DNA of 64,000 nucleotides, from positions 12,135,501-12,199,500 of the forward strand of contig JAZHRO010000054.1 in the NCBI GenBank assembly GCA_037157565.1. Reading direction: 5' to 3'. The notes below the pieces were generated by a model. That model made no database searches, had not been told where the DNA came from, and saw only the letters and a list, made by a program, of their open reading frames with translations. A program made the position numbers and the translations under genes. This document shows positions 1 through 13,893 of the stretch, piece by piece (position 1 is the stretch's first letter; each line of letters begins with the position of its first letter). This stretch comes from Thalassia testudinum. Its lineage: Eukaryota; Streptophyta; Magnoliopsida; Alismatales; Hydrocharitaceae.

Positions 1-1276
1 TTTTGCTGGCCATAAAGTTGTCTTCAAATGAGCTCATGGCCGACCAAGTTAGGTTGGGAAATAGGTTAGCTAATTAGGTTTTGGGCTAAGGTTAATTGGG
101 TTCCTAATAGGTTAGCTAATTGGGTTCTAACCTATGATTAAATAGGTTAGGATCCAGATGCAGAAATTGACTCGACCTCTTCATAAATGAGATCAATCTT
201 GAATCTTCCATCTATAGGATTCAAAATTGCTCCAAACTTAATACTTGCACATATTGCACAAGTGACATCAAGGTAATAGATACAAGTCTAGGTAAAATTG
301 CACAAAAAGCTAAACTTTTCCAATATTTACAAAATACACCTATATGACAAAACTAACCTAATTAAATGAATTCTACTGTATTCAATTCTTAAATTAGTAT
401 TAGTTAAGCATAATTAATGTAAATATATATAATAATATTAGAGTACAACTCCAATATGATCCCCATCTATGCTAAGGATGTTGGTGGATATCGATTTATG
501 CTTGTCTTCTGAAGTAAAGCTTTGCAAATGACCCTTTGGAAAAACCCTTGGGTCCAATTGTACCAAGAAGTCAAGTAGTACTTCTTGCTAAAAAGAAGAA
601 AAGAAACTAAACAGTACTTCCACATCATTGCACTCCCATTCTCAACCGACTACCAAAATCACAGAAAAGCCCATTTCAAAGTTCAAACCTTTAATGCTGG
701 CATCTTTTCCTGTTCAATAATTGAGCAAATATAAATTTACCAGAGATCGGTGATAAGTGGACATCCTGCTAACGCTCCCATAACCTAGGTATAATTTTTT
801 GACCTCTTGTAAATTTAAACCCTTAAATATTCAATTCTGGATCTCGATTTCAAAGTTCAGAATTATAATCAAACATATGTCTAAATTATTGCATCAATGC
901 TCAATACCAGTTTTTGCTTATTACTTGAAAGTGCTCCTTGCAGCAATAAGGAAGACCTATACCTTTAAGTTTCAGAAAAATGAAAAAGCCTCAATTGGGG
1001 GCAGCGGCCTCCACCAAAATTTCGTAAGTCCTGCGCTCATCTCATACAGCTAACTGTCTTGCCCAGCTCACGTTTGCAAGTAAAATTATAGGTAAAAAGT
1101 CACAAATATAAACAGTGACACATAACCGTCAAATCCTCAATCACATCTGCCTTCTGTTTGCTGTTCTTTGTATCCGGAAGATTACTTATACGAATATATG
1201 GTATCAGTTGAAGGATACTTTAACAATATAGTAAATTTTTACTAGTGTTGTCTCACGTAGGGAAAACGATCCTAAG
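1..1276. other. AT-rich non-coding DNA
   Basis: No reading frame here has recognisable protein similarity, and the small open frames are AT-rich chance frames. I see no RNA gene, no transposon terminus and no clear tandem repeat. It may be the remains of older transposons; the short repeated phrase 'ggttagctaatt' near 65-120 is the only internal repetition noticed. Confidence 0.5.
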
Positions 1277-1612
1277 GTTCCATTTGACGGTATGATAAAA
1301 TATCGTAGGGATACGGGATGTTTGTTTGGATGGTGAAATAATTATTAGGATAAAAATTGATTGGTTATGTATTGATGTGATGTTAGTGAGTAAGATATAA
1401 ATGTGTGTGTGTGGATTGGTGTAATATGATAAATATATTTTAATAGATATGTTATGTTAAAGTAGATATATTTTAATATATATATTGATATTGATGTGAT
1501 ATAATGGAATGATTTGATTTAGATATAGATGAAAGTAATGAATATTATCCTAAACCCTCCTAAAAAGAATAACCCTCCACTTATTTTCTTTGCCAAACAG
1601 GTGCTAAGATGA
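1277..1612. mobile_element. MITE-like element candidate
   Basis: About 335 AT-rich bases lie between imperfect inverted ends: 'ccatttgac' with a following 'gtagggata' on the left, and on the right a segment whose complement reads 'cctgtttggcaaag' followed by 'ggagggtta'. The phrase 'tgtttgtttggatggtgaaa' near the left end resembles one in the candidate at 49.74-50.05 kb. There is no coding potential. Superfamily and target duplication were not resolved, so this is a weak call. Confidence 0.3.
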
Positions 1613-2382
1613 TATGTTTATTCAACTAACTATATTGATATTACACCTACTTGTACGATTGTTGCCAACATAATTACTTTCTATCAATATACGAGGTGTT
1701 GGATAGGATCGTGCTGTGTGAAAAAGGTTTGTGTTTCAATATTGAAGTGCGTTTTTTCCAAGAGAAATGGTTTTTTTCAAATTTGTTCTTTTGTATCATT
1801 TTCTCTTGGTTGCCTCCAGGCTTCAACTTCATTATACAGGCAGTTTCTCTCGATCCAGTAGTTGAAAGAAAATAAAATTTCAATATTTGCTTAGTGATAT
1901 TTGTCGGCCGAATTGGGAGGATATTCTGATGTTGCAGAAGAGCCAATAGGCCCAATACGAATCATATTTATTCGACACGGGAATGGGCAGGCTTCTGGTG
2001 AAATTATAATTTCACAGCATCCAAAATCCCTTTGTGGAGGTACATAGAGTCCACATATGCAATTCTTCGAGCCATCATTTATCATATGGCAATTGATGCC
2101 TACAACAAGGCATAGAAAGTGAAAAATACATGGGGTTTCGTAATACTTGATACATGTTAATCGAAAGGTTGACCGCTCTAAGAAAAGCGACAAGCTTTAG
2201 GACTTGTAGATGCTCTGTTGCTTCAAGCATGCACGAGAATGTCTTAAAACCTAGAAATTTGTTTTATGAACTTAAACTACATTTTTGCTCAATCTTATGA
2301 TGAGATAAACTATAATACATAAGAGTGCGATCTACACAAGGTTTGCCAATCTCAACATTGATTTAATGGTATCCCTTAATTT
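1613..2382. other. Non-coding stretch
   Basis: No gene or repeat boundary could be supported. Frames around 1650-2190 on both strands are short and have no family I recognise. Confidence 0.4.
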
Positions 2383-3375
2383 AGCTCTACCAATTGACTA
2401 AATCCAATTCATCTTAAGTTGTCGATTTTGAATTCTCATTCAAGCCACGAGACTTAGTCATGCAATGCATACCATGAAACTATGATAGTCTAAACAAACA
2501 AATTATAAAGAATTAATTAATTCAATAAATAACTAAGCGTTGACCCAAAATAAATACTACAGTTCCACAGATCCATAAGCTAGAGAAAGTACAGTCCCTC
2601 TCAAAATCAAAGAAAGCAAACTTTTCTAGTAAATGGAAAATCAGAACTAGGTAACTAGAGTATGAAAAGCAAAACTAATCAAACTATGTGGACGTGTCCA
2701 ATCCTCAGACTATCTACTAGTGCTAAGCTTATCCTTCTCAGAATTTCTTGTGCCCTTCTAAGTAGATGATTGATTAATAACAATGTTTATAAATATACAG
2801 GACAACATATGTTCAGATAACTACCTAATAATGAATAACAAAAATATGAATCTAATAAATAAATTAAATAAGCAGTACTCATCTCTTAGACTCTTTTTTT
2901 GCTATTAGTTTTATTATATCCTGCTTAATTAGTTTTTACCGACACACTCTTTAAATTTCGTAAACAGGTATAACTAAGCAATCAAGAGCAACTAGCAACA
3001 TATGGAGCATTTGGTATGGGGCTGAACTTAGTACCAGTAGATGACCTATGATAATTGAACATCCTCCACATAGTTTGACTAGTTTTGCTTTCCGCACTCC
3101 AATTACTTATTTCTTACCTTCCATTTCCTAGATAATTTGCATTCTTCAATTTTGGAAGACACTATACTTTTTCTAGCTTATGACTTTGTAGAATTGAAGT
3201 ATTTATTTTGGGTCAACATTTGCTTTATTTATTTAATTAATAAATGTTTTATGATTTACTTGTTTGGATATTGTTATTTTGTGATTATATATTGAAGATT
3301 ATCAATCATGTGGTTTGTATGAGAATGCATACTTGATGAATTGGGATCTATTGGGTTTAGTAGGTTGGTAGAGCC
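2383..3375. repeat. Large imperfect inverted repeat (foldback)
   Basis: The left arm (about 2383-2733) and right arm (about 3024-3375) are reverse complements over most of their length, with about 290 bases between. Matching blocks: 'ttgacccaaaataaatac' at 2540 pairs with 'gtatttattttgggtcaa' near 3200; 'aatcaaactatgtgga' at 2677 pairs with 'tccacatagtttgact' near 3065; 'agctctaccaa' at 2383 pairs with 'ttggtagagcc' near 3365. Arms are degraded by small indels. It could be a foldback transposon or an inverted duplication; a transcript across it would form a hairpin with arms near 350 bp. Confidence 0.65.
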
Positions 3376-4004
3376 TAGGTCCTTGCAGTAATGTATCAAT
3401 TACTCTCTCAATTTTTTTTAAGTATCTATCTCTAAATTATTGCATAGGAAGAATTGAATTAAGACTAAGGACAGATGCAAGTGGACTAGAAACATATTTA
3501 GGTGTCATGTAAGACTTATCATATGTTGAATGCCTTCTATGGTATGTGATGACATTAGTGCTCTCAAAATGATCATGAACCAAATTGATACTTTCATTAT
3601 TCTAAGATGACATTAAATTTGTATTGGAAGTTTAAAGAGCTTTCGGAAAGTTACCCAATTGAAAATCTTCTCAATTGTATTTTTACAACCCCTACTAGGG
3701 ATTTTCCATCTCAAGATTTCTATAGATCATTACAATTTAAAATCATTCAAAAGATTATCACCTTTTAGATAACAATATGGTTAGATTACTTGATTGTTTC
3801 AAGTGTGAAGGGGGTCTTTCCTCCTTATAAATAAGAGAAATTGCTATTGAGGTTGTATATTAATCCTAATAAGCCAAGCCCATATAATATTCATAGAAAT
3901 TAATAAAATATAAAAGCACTGAAAGAAGAACTTTGAATGAAAATGTAGGAAATCTAGAGGATAAAAATAAATTATATAAATAATTTAATCTATGAATTAC
4001 TTAA
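3376..4004. other. AT-rich non-coding DNA
   Basis: No gene, terminus or RNA seen. It ends at the target duplication CTTAA (4000-4004) of the LTR that follows. Confidence 0.4.
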
Positions 4005-6675
4005 TGTTATGACCTGGTTCTCGGATTTCTACAGGTTTCGAGACTGACTCGCTTCGACTAATGCTAAGATCTAGTCGTCCAACAAGAAATAATCGAAAGC
4101 AGAAAAATAAATCACATTTACACGTGCAATATAACTAAGCAGAAGGAAAGAACGAAGCAGTAAACAAAAGTAGAACAACTGTCTCAAAATAGTACATGCC
4201 ACCACAACAACAACAAGAAACAGAAAGTAATGAGAACAGTAATTTTAAAGTCTAGTACTCACGATTACAGCAGAAACAAAAGAGCTGGAAAGAAAACTAT
4301 TACGGCTGGGCTCGATTGGGCCCAACTCCCTCTGCAATCGGAAACTCGGGTTGCTCAACTCCCGGTCCTGAACAGGGTTACGAATAGACGGAGTCAGTGA
4401 ACACTGAGTAGAGTGATATTTACATTATTTATGTGGAAGTAAAATAAAAACAACAAGCAGGTTTTATTCTCTTTTTGGTTTATCTCATTTATGTGTTTCT
4501 GGTTCATCTATTTCTTAAAGTATCCAAGTATTTCTTGATCTTGCTTATTCCTCATGGGAACGATCTTGATTGCAGTCTTTTCCGTGGAGTAGAAGGCACA
4601 CGTGGTGCTCTCTTGGCTGGGAGAGTCACCTGTGGTAGTCCTACACCCAGTCAACCAACTTGAGGTTACTATCGAGACATAGCGGTGACTATAGCACGCG
4701 TGATAAGCGCACGGGTAGCTATCCCGTACTAACACGCGGTCAGTCGTTTCCGCTAGTAGGTACGTCCAAAGTACATCACGAAAAAGTATCTGGCCTTGCC
4801 CTCTCAGAACAGGGGTCTCGTCCCTCCACAATCCGCATACCCTCGTCCAACTACCCTTGTTTGCCCAAAGGGCCTAACAAAGTCGGTGTGGGGTGGCTAG
4901 CTTAACCTCGAACCTGGTGGGGTGGCTAGCTCCCTCCCAACACTAGTAGCACGCCTCGATACCACGTACGCGAGGGCCAATAGGAGTCAGTGTGGAGTGA
5001 CCAATCCTAACCCCGGATCTCAACCCAAGGGCTGCTAGCTCCGCTCTACATTAAAAAGGGACAGTTGCTCTCATTGGTACCGCATACACATGGGCCAGTA
5101 CACTTCCCGTCTACATTCCAGAATCCTTTCATACACAGGAGTTCTACTCCTAATTCCCCATAGGGTTCATGCTCATATTCATCTCATTTATCCATATACA
5201 GACCTCATGTTTCCAAAACTCGTTCCTCATTCATATACAGGCAGCTCGTGTTTTCACAATTAAATTCTCAATCATATACATGCAACTTATGGTTTCACAG
5301 TTCAATTTCTCATCTACATACAGGCAGCTCGTGTTTTAACATGCATCTCAAGTAAACTAGAGTAGTTCAACATCATGCTCATACATTTTACCTTAGGGTT
5401 CATTCTACATCCTAGAGTTTCAATTAATTTAATCTAAGCAAGCATATTCTTTATTCATGTCTTAATAAATGCATTAAACCACTCTACCGGTATCACGGGA
5501 GGAATGGGGACCTGTGCCGCAGATCTTGTCGTCTCCGCGGGCCCTGAACACGTACCGGCTGGTAACTTGTACCAGCCACTAATTTACATCAGACGAGCTC
5601 AAAACAATAGATACTCAACACGAACATGTAGAGAAACTCGAGTGGAACACAACGATACTTCGTTTGCGGAAATCCGATTCCGTTTGGGCCCTAAACCGGC
5701 CAAAAATGTGGTTACTGACCAAAATCAGACGTCTGAGACTAGTCACAGACGTCTTAAAAGATGTCAGAACTCACCTTACACTTCCTGTGGCTGCTTCAGA
5801 TGTCCAGACTCTCTCTATGACCGTCTGGGGGCAGCTCCAGACGTCAAACAAGGCCTCTGGTCATCTGGAAGTACCTCCGGACATTTGGCGATGTGATCAG
5901 ACGTCCAAAAGTACTTGGGAAAGCACACCGCACGCCTTCCCAAAGCCTTCACCTGCGTACGAACACTCGCAGACATAACTTTAGGCTGACATTTCCTACG
6001 CTACACCCTACATGGCAGAAGGTAGCGTAGGAAGATACGTACCTCGCGAAATCTTATGCTTCCAGACGTTCGACTTCAGTTCCGGACATCCTGATGTCTC
6101 TCCAGACGTCTGGTCTATGCTCCATACGTCTGATACTGGAAACTTCCAGTATTAGAACTCCTCCACGCAGCTTGCTCCACTCGCTCTCTGCCCACAGCGG
6201 CAGCTCCAGCAGCTGCAGGAGCTTGAGAAGCTCCCCGTCGGCATTCTCCTCTCTCCCATGACTCCTCCTCGAGCTCCACCGAGCTCCCGTAGCCGTTGTC
6301 CTCCTCCCCCGCTCTCACTGCCTCGCACTCTCTCGCTCTCGCTCCTTCCCGTTTTCCCCTCGTCGATTCCTCTCCTTCCTTGCTGCGACTGTAGTAGAGA
6401 CGGGAGGGGGCGTGGCCATCGCAAGAGAAGGTGGAGGTGGCAATGGCTTGAGTGGTGTGAGGGGGTGAGAAGAAGAGAAGGGGGGTTTATATAGAGTGGT
6501 TTTAGGGTGCAAGTGAGGGCATGGAGGAGAGAGAGCGAGACTCTGTGCGCCTCCCGCACGTAGAGCGAAAAGAATATACGATATTCTCCCACTTTCGGAC
6601 GTTCGGACATATGTTCAGACGTTTGACCGACAATTCAGACATCTTATCCGACTAAAAAGGCATCGGGTCATTTCG
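4005..6675 (-). mobile_element. Solo LTR, family B, minus strand
   Basis: About 2.67 kb delimited by TGTTATGACC at the left and a decayed right end, flanked by the exact 5-bp duplication CTTAA (4000-4004 and 6676-6680). It aligns along its length with the copies at 16530-23601, 18878-21543 and 33099-37706. Sense is minus, because a TATA box reads on that strand at 6486-6493. Downstream of it in sense lies a roughly 2.4-kb R-U5-like region containing the shared block around 4600-5060. GACGTC-type palindromes lie at 5728, 5748, 5840, 5900, 6065, 6085, 6105 and 6598-6638, mostly 20 bp apart. No internal retrotransposon sequence is attached. Termini resembling TGTAACGACC...GGGTCGTTACA are common in plant Ty3/gypsy LTRs, so gypsy is an inference. 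Confidence 0.8.
6486..6493 (-). promoter_or_regulatory. TATA box of family-B LTR
   Basis: The minus strand reads TATATAAA about 190 bases inside the sense start of the 4005-6675 LTR. The copies at 16530-23601, 18878-21543 and 33099-37706 have TATA-like sequences at comparable depth. Confidence 0.5.
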
Positions 6676-6946
6676 CTTAATATAATAAAAAACAAGCTCA
6701 ATTATTCTACTAATCGACTAGATAATGTATTAACTAACGATGCTTGTGTTAGTTAACAAACCAAGGATAAATGACTAGTTGAATGTGCAATAAGCTAGGT
6801 ATTGTATTAAGCACGTTACAAGTGGTCTTCAATTTTATACTTTCTAAATTTGTGTGCTTAAATCATGAAATTCAAGGCATTCTGATTAAGGAGGGAGAGG
6901 GAGAGAGAGAGGTGAAGAAAAATTATAGGCTATAGAGGAGAAGAGA

Positions 6947-7240
6947 CACTACTAGAAAAAGCAGATCTACTGTCAGTTAACCAAGTAATGGTAAAAAGAT
7001 TTTTGCCATCGCTTATTTATATAAATGATGGTGAATACATCATTAAAATTAACCCCCTCAATCTCTATCAAAAAGAAATATTTAATAAATATTTACCGTC
7101 GTTTATTCTAAAAAGGGATGGCAAATTGCAGGATAAAATTTAAATGCTAAAGTCACCAAAATTTGAATGTGAGGATTGAAATTAATTTAGATATTTACCG
7201 TCGCTTGCTAATAGAATCGACGGCAAATGTCAGTCCATCT
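6947..7240 (+). mobile_element. CACTA-type 5' terminus with subterminal repeats
   Basis: CACTACTAGAAAAA begins at 6947, matching the CACTA (En/Spm) terminal inverted repeat consensus. It is followed by degenerate repeats with the phrases 'tttgccatcgcttattt', 'ttaccgtcgtttatt' and 'ttaccgtcgcttgc', typical of subterminal arrays in these elements. The 3-bp target copy would be AGA (6944-6946). The matching 3' terminus was not found. Similar subterminal repeats lie at 45.8-46.2 kb, so the element may span the whole nest between. Confidence 0.6.
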
Positions 7241-7355
7241 AACCCCACGCAAAGCCCTCTCCTCCCCCACACTTCGCACAAACTCTCCTCCTCGTCCCGT
7301 AGAGGCCTTTGATAGCGATTGCCGCCCCTCCTCGATCGGAGGCCATCGTCGATCA

Positions 7356-7690
7356 TCGCTCGTCCTCCTTGTCCTCAGGGAACTCCTCGCCACCCTCCTC
7401 CTCCTCCTCGTCGCCCTCGTCCTCCTCCTCCTTGTCTTCCTCCTCCTCATCCACTCCCCCTTCCTTTTCCTCCTTCCTGCCGCCCTCCTCCTCCTCGTCT
7501 TCCTCTTTCTTTGCGTCACCCTCCTCCTCCTGCTCCTCCTCGCCCCTCTCCTCTTCCTCCTCCTCGCCGCTCTCCAGCACCACCTCCTCGGTGCTACCCT
7601 CCTCCTCCTCGATCCTCTCCCCATCCTCCTCCCACCGCCCTCCAGCACCACCTCCTCTGCGTCGCCCTCCTTTTCCTCCTCCTCCTCCAA
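7356..7690. repeat. CCT/TCC-rich low-complexity tract
   Basis: Long pyrimidine-rich run dominated by CCTCCT and TCCTCC triplets on the plus strand. It yields long Ser/Pro/Leu- or Glu/Arg-rich open frames in several frames on both strands. These are composition artefacts, not genes. Confidence 0.8.
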
Positions 7691-10367
7691 CCATTCCAAG
7701 GTCCTAAGCCCCAATTCTTTCTTTCTGTTTTGTTTTTTTTCCTTGAACACGCCAACAAGATGAATGTTGCTTGTTTGTTGTAACAAATAGAAATTGCATC
7801 ATTTGTTTTTTTTTTTTTAATTTTCATATTGATACAGAGATCTCACTATGATTACTTTTTGAGTTGCAATTACCTTTTTACTTGATTTCACTAATCTGCA
7901 CCACAATAGTCATATCAAAGTCAAGTATTCAGATTTATACTTTTGTTGTGTAAAACATGATTCGCACTTGATTTGCTTTGGTGTCTATTGACGCTTCATT
8001 TGAAAAATTTGACTAATAAAGGATAAATGGAAATATGAAACTCAAAGACATGATGTTTCTTGTTGGAGAACGCAAAGGGCTGACCTACTCAATGGGTGAA
8101 GAGATCTCAAAAGGCTGATGCTCATTCATATTCTTAAGGAGATATAGTGGCACCCAGTTGTGTGGGTGGCCTACACCCTCTAACCAGCTTTTTGCCAAGG
8201 GTCTTTAACTTTTCCCGAGTGTCATGACAGTCTTAAGAATATGTGGGATGAAAATGATCTTTATGAACTCAGTATGGATTTGAATGCTACTAGAAAGCAA
8301 CATGAGAGGCGAACTATTAAGTTTCTAGCATGGGACGTTACTGCCTTCCAGTAGTCATCATTTACCATTTAAAAAAAAAAATCTTGGCAAGGTTGAACGG
8401 TAACTACAAAATCTAGTGATAGGATCCTTCTCACATGCCTCATATGGCATGGTTGCTTGTGATGAGATGGGTGATCCTTCTGTTTATTCTTCCATGCATC
8501 AAACATGGCTATATCTAAATGTGGAAGAGGAGGTTATGTTGTTTTGATGTGGATGGGGGTAAAAGTCCACATGTGGAGGTCATGAACATTGTGCCCTACA
8601 AAATCTTTTAAGGAAGATTGGTGCCCCACGATATTGTGAGCAATGTCATTGGTCCAACGATATTTATGTTTAATCCATATTAAGTTTAGGAAACCAAGTG
8701 CCCTAACTAGCACAAACGAAATCATTGTTGTTGAGCGGGCTGAATGAACTCTTGATTGGCAGCATAAATTATATAGATTTGCAGCATAAATTGTTATCAC
8801 ATTCTTACAACAAAGGGGAATTTATCGTATGTACACATGTATGATCAAGGTGATTTGAAGTGATAGTGGTTAAGAGTGTGAATAATGGATTGTTGTAGTT
8901 TTGTTTTTCCAATGTCATTTGATGCGTTAAACACCTTGTATTAGAATCTTTTAGTAAAATGTTGTTGTGCAGCAGCTAGGTTGTCAAGATAAGTCCAAGA
9001 TGAATCATGAAGTTGAGGTGTGGAAATTGAAGAAAGCCCTTGGGTACCTGGTAAGTTCGTAGTTGATGCTTTGTAAATTTTTTCTTACTCACTGTAATAG
9101 GATGTCCATGAACAAGAGTAGTAATTTTTGTTTCTAAATCTTATGTACAATTTCTGTTCATGGATATTAATTACCGTAGATGGTTCCATGTTGATTTGTT
9201 TTCCTGCCTTGGCTCTGGGTTTTTCTTGCTTGCTCTGGTCTATTTTTCATCAAGCTTGACTTGACTGTAAATGAGAAGAGGATCTTGTAGCCTCTTGAAA
9301 GGAAAGGATATGAAACTTGTGAGTAATGTCCCATAGCTTCATCTTAAAATTATTTATTTGACTACCCTTCTTGCATCAACTATAGTGAAGTAATGGAATT
9401 CTTTTGGATGCAGAGATATTGATTGTATTATGTGAGCATGTATTTGACATGGACACTTGATTGTGGTGGATTCTTTGGCAAACTTCTTTTCTCTTGAAGC
9501 TTCATCAAGGTACATTTTGTATTATAGCACAAAATGATTTCCCCTCTAATGATATTAAGGTCCATTGCCTGGAAACCTTTTTTCCTGAATTGATTCTCCT
9601 TTGCACTTTTATGACTGATAAGAGGTTGGTTCTCATTCATATGTTTTTCAATTAGGTTACAAAAGAAAGCTTCTACGTTAAGATTTGTGACCTTATGCAA
9701 AGTTTGATCCTTTTCCACAACCTTTTTTGTCAATGGCAAGCAAACATAACATTCTTTTGGCTATTTGGTGCTTGTGTAATGTGCTATGAGTAGCCTACTA
9801 GGGCATTTATCTTTCTGTCCTAGTTTGTCCAGGTTAGAGAGGTTTGGTTGCTAGTATTCTCACTTGAGGATGGCCTACACAGGAACAAGATAATCTTTAA
9901 TGCTTGATACCCAATTTATGTTCCATGTCGTGTTGGGGGATTCTTGTCATATGAGAGGTTTTTCTTTTCCAGTTCAATCCGTACTTGCAACCCAAATTGA
10001 AATGGGTTGAGACTACTTTGTAGTAACTGGATTGTTTAATGTGTATTTTTTGCAAGCTCATTGGTCTCTATCATGTGGTTAACTTTGGCCATGGTGGGAA
10101 AATTTAGTCAATTGAAACATAACCAAGGTTCAATTTGGATGGTTTGTGCATCTATGGGCTTCTCAAAAGGCTGGCTATATCTTTTAGAAACACCAAATGA
10201 TATTGTAATGGGGGTCTAAATAGTTCAAACAATCATCAATAAATCCAGTCACAAATTCACAGACAGTTCAAAATGTGTGGCAACATGGCCTTCTGTCCAC
10301 GAAATTATGCCTAAATTGTAGGTAGTAATATGGCATTACCCAGTCTTTCTAGCAAATTATGCCATCA
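7691..10367. other. Degenerate interior of the putative CACTA element
   Basis: No intact gene. Stretches such as 8260-8350 and 8980-9055 have the composition of decayed coding sequence but are broken by stops, and I could not assign them to transposase. Placement inside the CACTA-type element is inferred from the 6947 terminus. The stretch ends at CATCA (10363-10367), the proposed target duplication of the next LTR. Confidence 0.35.
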
Positions 10368-13300
10368 TGTTGATCGACGACTTTTGATCTACAATAAAAA
10401 TGTTGTTTTATATGTCGTTATTGTAGTATATTTGTCACAAAATACAAATTAATGTCACGTCATTTTTTATTTAATTACAATTTTTACTACTTTATATCCA
10501 GGTCGTTCACTGGGAAGCAGTTATTGATATACATCACTCTCTAAGTCCAAAATTATTCTTTTATTTCAAAAATATTACTTTTTATTCACATAGAAATAAA
10601 TGAGTCAATTAATGAAAGAATTGGTTAATTATTTACAAAAGGATCAATTAATATACATTACAATGCCTTAAACATATGTACAACAAACATGCTACACTAT
10701 GCTTACTATATACAACTAATATAAGTAATACCTAAGTATAGGTACAAAAATAGCTATTAATATCTACTATACTAAATAATATTAACATACTAATACCTAT
10801 AATAACATATATTACATATACAGTAACATATATATACGTCAGTGTAGCCTTAGTAAAATATTTACCTACCTTAAGATAAAATAGTTATCTATACTAACAC
10901 ATATGCATATATACAGTGACATATGTATTTGTTGCTAAAGCTTTAAGATTATGTATAAATATATTAAAGCTCAAACATGTACTTACTACTTATATACTAT
11001 CCTATACACTATTATATACGTATAAATATTTACTTCATATACTTTATAACTATTCTATACGTATTATATATATACATATGTACACACTCTTACACAGGCT
11101 GCAACCAACACTTAGTCGTTTACATGGCTCTTCTCTCTTCTTTCTTCTTTTCTTCTTTAGGCACTTAGTCATTTTAGGCATTCGTTCTCTCACAACGCAC
11201 ACAAGCACTGTTACCCAAGATTAAAAAGTTGGTTTAATGGGCAGGTCGGCCCATTTCAAGGGATACACAGCTCCCTTACAGGCGGAACCAAACCTCTACT
11301 ATGGGCCGCCCCTAGTTTAATTAATGTGTATTCTATCCGATTTTCTGGCCCAATAAGCCCGACTACAGTGCATGGCTACCTGCCCATCACTGTTCACATA
11401 AATGCTCAGTATCATGCCATGTTTAGATAAGAGGAGAGGAGAGTATATGGGATATATGTGCGTCGAGCAGTAACGACTAAGTAGCCTCGACGCATTATTC
11501 CTTTTATATAGCTTCGCACGTTTGTGTGCTCACAAAGTGGCACTTTCAGCAGCGGGCGAAATTGACGCAATGTAGTGTTGCAATTATACGAAGTTTGAAA
11601 TTTTGGCCCTCAATTTGAGGGCCATAAACTAATGTAAATTAAAAATAAATTATATAATTACAAAGCCCTTATATAGGGTTATATAATGGTATAATTAATT
11701 TATAGAATTAAGTTAATTAAATATATAATAAAATTAGCTAAAGTTTGCTGTTTATACATGTTAAATTAAAGGTTAATTTGTTAATTAAGGTATAAATTGG
11801 TTAATTAATTGTTCAATTGATTTAATGCTAAGTTAATTTACATAATAACTTATTTATTACACATTTTTATTGTATTTTAGAAACTTCATTTTAATTTATT
11901 TACATTTTAATACTCGTTTAAGTTAGTTTTTCATATAAATAATCTATAAATACTATAATACACTAGAAATACAGTATAAATAGGTTGAAAATATTTAATA
12001 TAATATTATACAAGTGTATATTATAAATTAATTCATTATTAACTTAAATTACTAATTTATTTTATTTTAAGTTAATAAATTACTTAATTAACTTAATGAC
12101 TTAATTACCTACTATAAATACACAACTAAATTAAATTATAGGTATTGTACATTTCATAATACTTAGTTAAATATGTACATATAGATAAGTTTATATAATT
12201 ACTTAAGTTATTATACATTTAGTTTATTTAAATTAACAGATAATTATACAATAAAGCTATCTATACAATAAATCATTGCAAATATTTAATTTAATATATA
12301 GAATGTTGGTGCTAGAGCACTATGATCATTTATTTTGATAATAACAAAACATGTGTTATCTAACATTTGCACTTGAAGTTTTAGATTTTAAGTTAATTGC
12401 AAATGGAAACATGTTCAGACTAAGTTCAAGCTCACATCCATGGCGGATTGGACTGTTGGTGCTAGAGCACCACGATCGTTTATTTTGATGATAACAAAAC
12501 ACATGTCATTTAACATTTGCACTTGAAGTCTTAGATTTCAGGTTAATTACAAATGGAGACGTGGTTAGACGGAGTTCGAGCTCGCATCTATGGCGGATTG
12601 GAAGAGCTTAACGGAGAATAGAGGAGCTTCGCGAGGAGCGATAGCTTGAAGAAGGAAGGAGAAGAAGAATATGATAGAATTCTATTTCTCTCTTTCTATG
12701 TACTTTTGTCTTTATTTCCTTACTCTTTTTATTTCTTAGAATATCATATTAAAGAGCCTCAAAGAACCCTAACAGTAGTTCTAGGAACACTTGCACAACA
12801 CTATGATACATAGGTTTTATGTGAAGAACTTAGAAAATCAAACTAGGGTTCAAACAGCCTTTTCAGACGACTAATCTGCAAATCAGACGTCTGATAAATA
12901 TTTTTAAGACGTCTAACTGATGACTCAGATGTCCGATTATATTTAGACTGGACTTAGTTGGTTTTATCTGATGAAATCAGATGTCCAGACCTTAGTCTAG
13001 ATGTCTTAGAAGACGTCTGATGATTTTTCCAGACGTCCAATTAGTGGACCGTTGGCTGCCTTAGTAAACACTGAAGGAAATGACCGTTAGCCTCTTACTA
13101 GACGTCCGGTCCGTAGAGGACCCTAGACGTCTGATACATGATCGTTTTGCCTCGACTAACCCAAAATCTCTTCTCAGAGATTTTCTAGCCGTTGCACTCC
13201 CTTGGGAATCCATTTCTGTAGAAAAGTAGGTTTCCAGACGTCCTGTATGTCATCTGATGAGAATTCACTAGAACCCTGTTTAGATCTGATTCAAGTTAAG

Positions 13301-13502
13301 AAGGAGACCCGCCTAAAATCAGACGTCTGACTTTGTTCCCAAACGTCTTAAACTGATTTTCCAGATGTCCGATGCCAGGATCAGACGTCTGATAACCCTG
13401 TCAGTGTAATGATTAATCCTGATTTCGACCTGAGTCTCTTGGAGCTTGCACCCAATGGCTATGGAAGCCTTTCAAGGTCTTCCAAAGCCTTCCTAGGGCC
13501 TC

Positions 13503-13510
13503 TATAAATA
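13503..13510 (+). promoter_or_regulatory. TATA box of SIRE LTR
   Basis: TATAAATA sits inside the near-palindrome CTCTATAAATAGAG, just downstream of the GACGTC array and about 1.05 kb into the LTR. The same arrangement occurs in every SIRE LTR copy in the window. Confidence 0.6.
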
Positions 13511-13893
13511 GAGGAGAACCCTTGCCACTCAAACACACACCAAGACACACCAAGCAACATATTTTCCACTCTTTTGTGTCAAGAAGAAGAAGATCAAATA
13601 GAAGAAAAGCTCTTGCTCTCCAAGCCTACTTCTACATCTAGAGAGCATCGATCAATTGCGCACCCGCTCTCCCGCCATAGTTCACGAGAGCACCGTTGCG
13701 CCATTGCGTGGCTCACGCACCCGCATCACCGATTCGACGCACTTCCACCAAAGGGAAGCATCCTAACTCCTATAGAAGCTTAGTTTAAGAATATCTTTGT
13801 TGGCTCCATAGGACTACTTGTATTTTACTTTGTTATTTGGTTATCGAGGGACAAAATCCTTCTCGTGAAGAGAAGGGGTTGAGGAACGCTACC

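Noticed and set aside
1891..2193. Minus-strand frame of 100 codons, Cys-rich
   Set aside because: No family recognised, AT-rich surroundings, no promoter or splice support.
7208..7786. Long open frames rich in Ser, Pro, Leu, Glu or Arg
   Set aside because: All come from one CCT/TCC-rich tract and are open in several frames on both strands at once; no domain or codon signal.
12866..13390. CRISPR-like array from repeated GACGTC motifs
   Set aside because: Repeats are only about 10 bp, imperfect, in a plant LTR, with no spacers of regular 30-40 bp and no cas genes.
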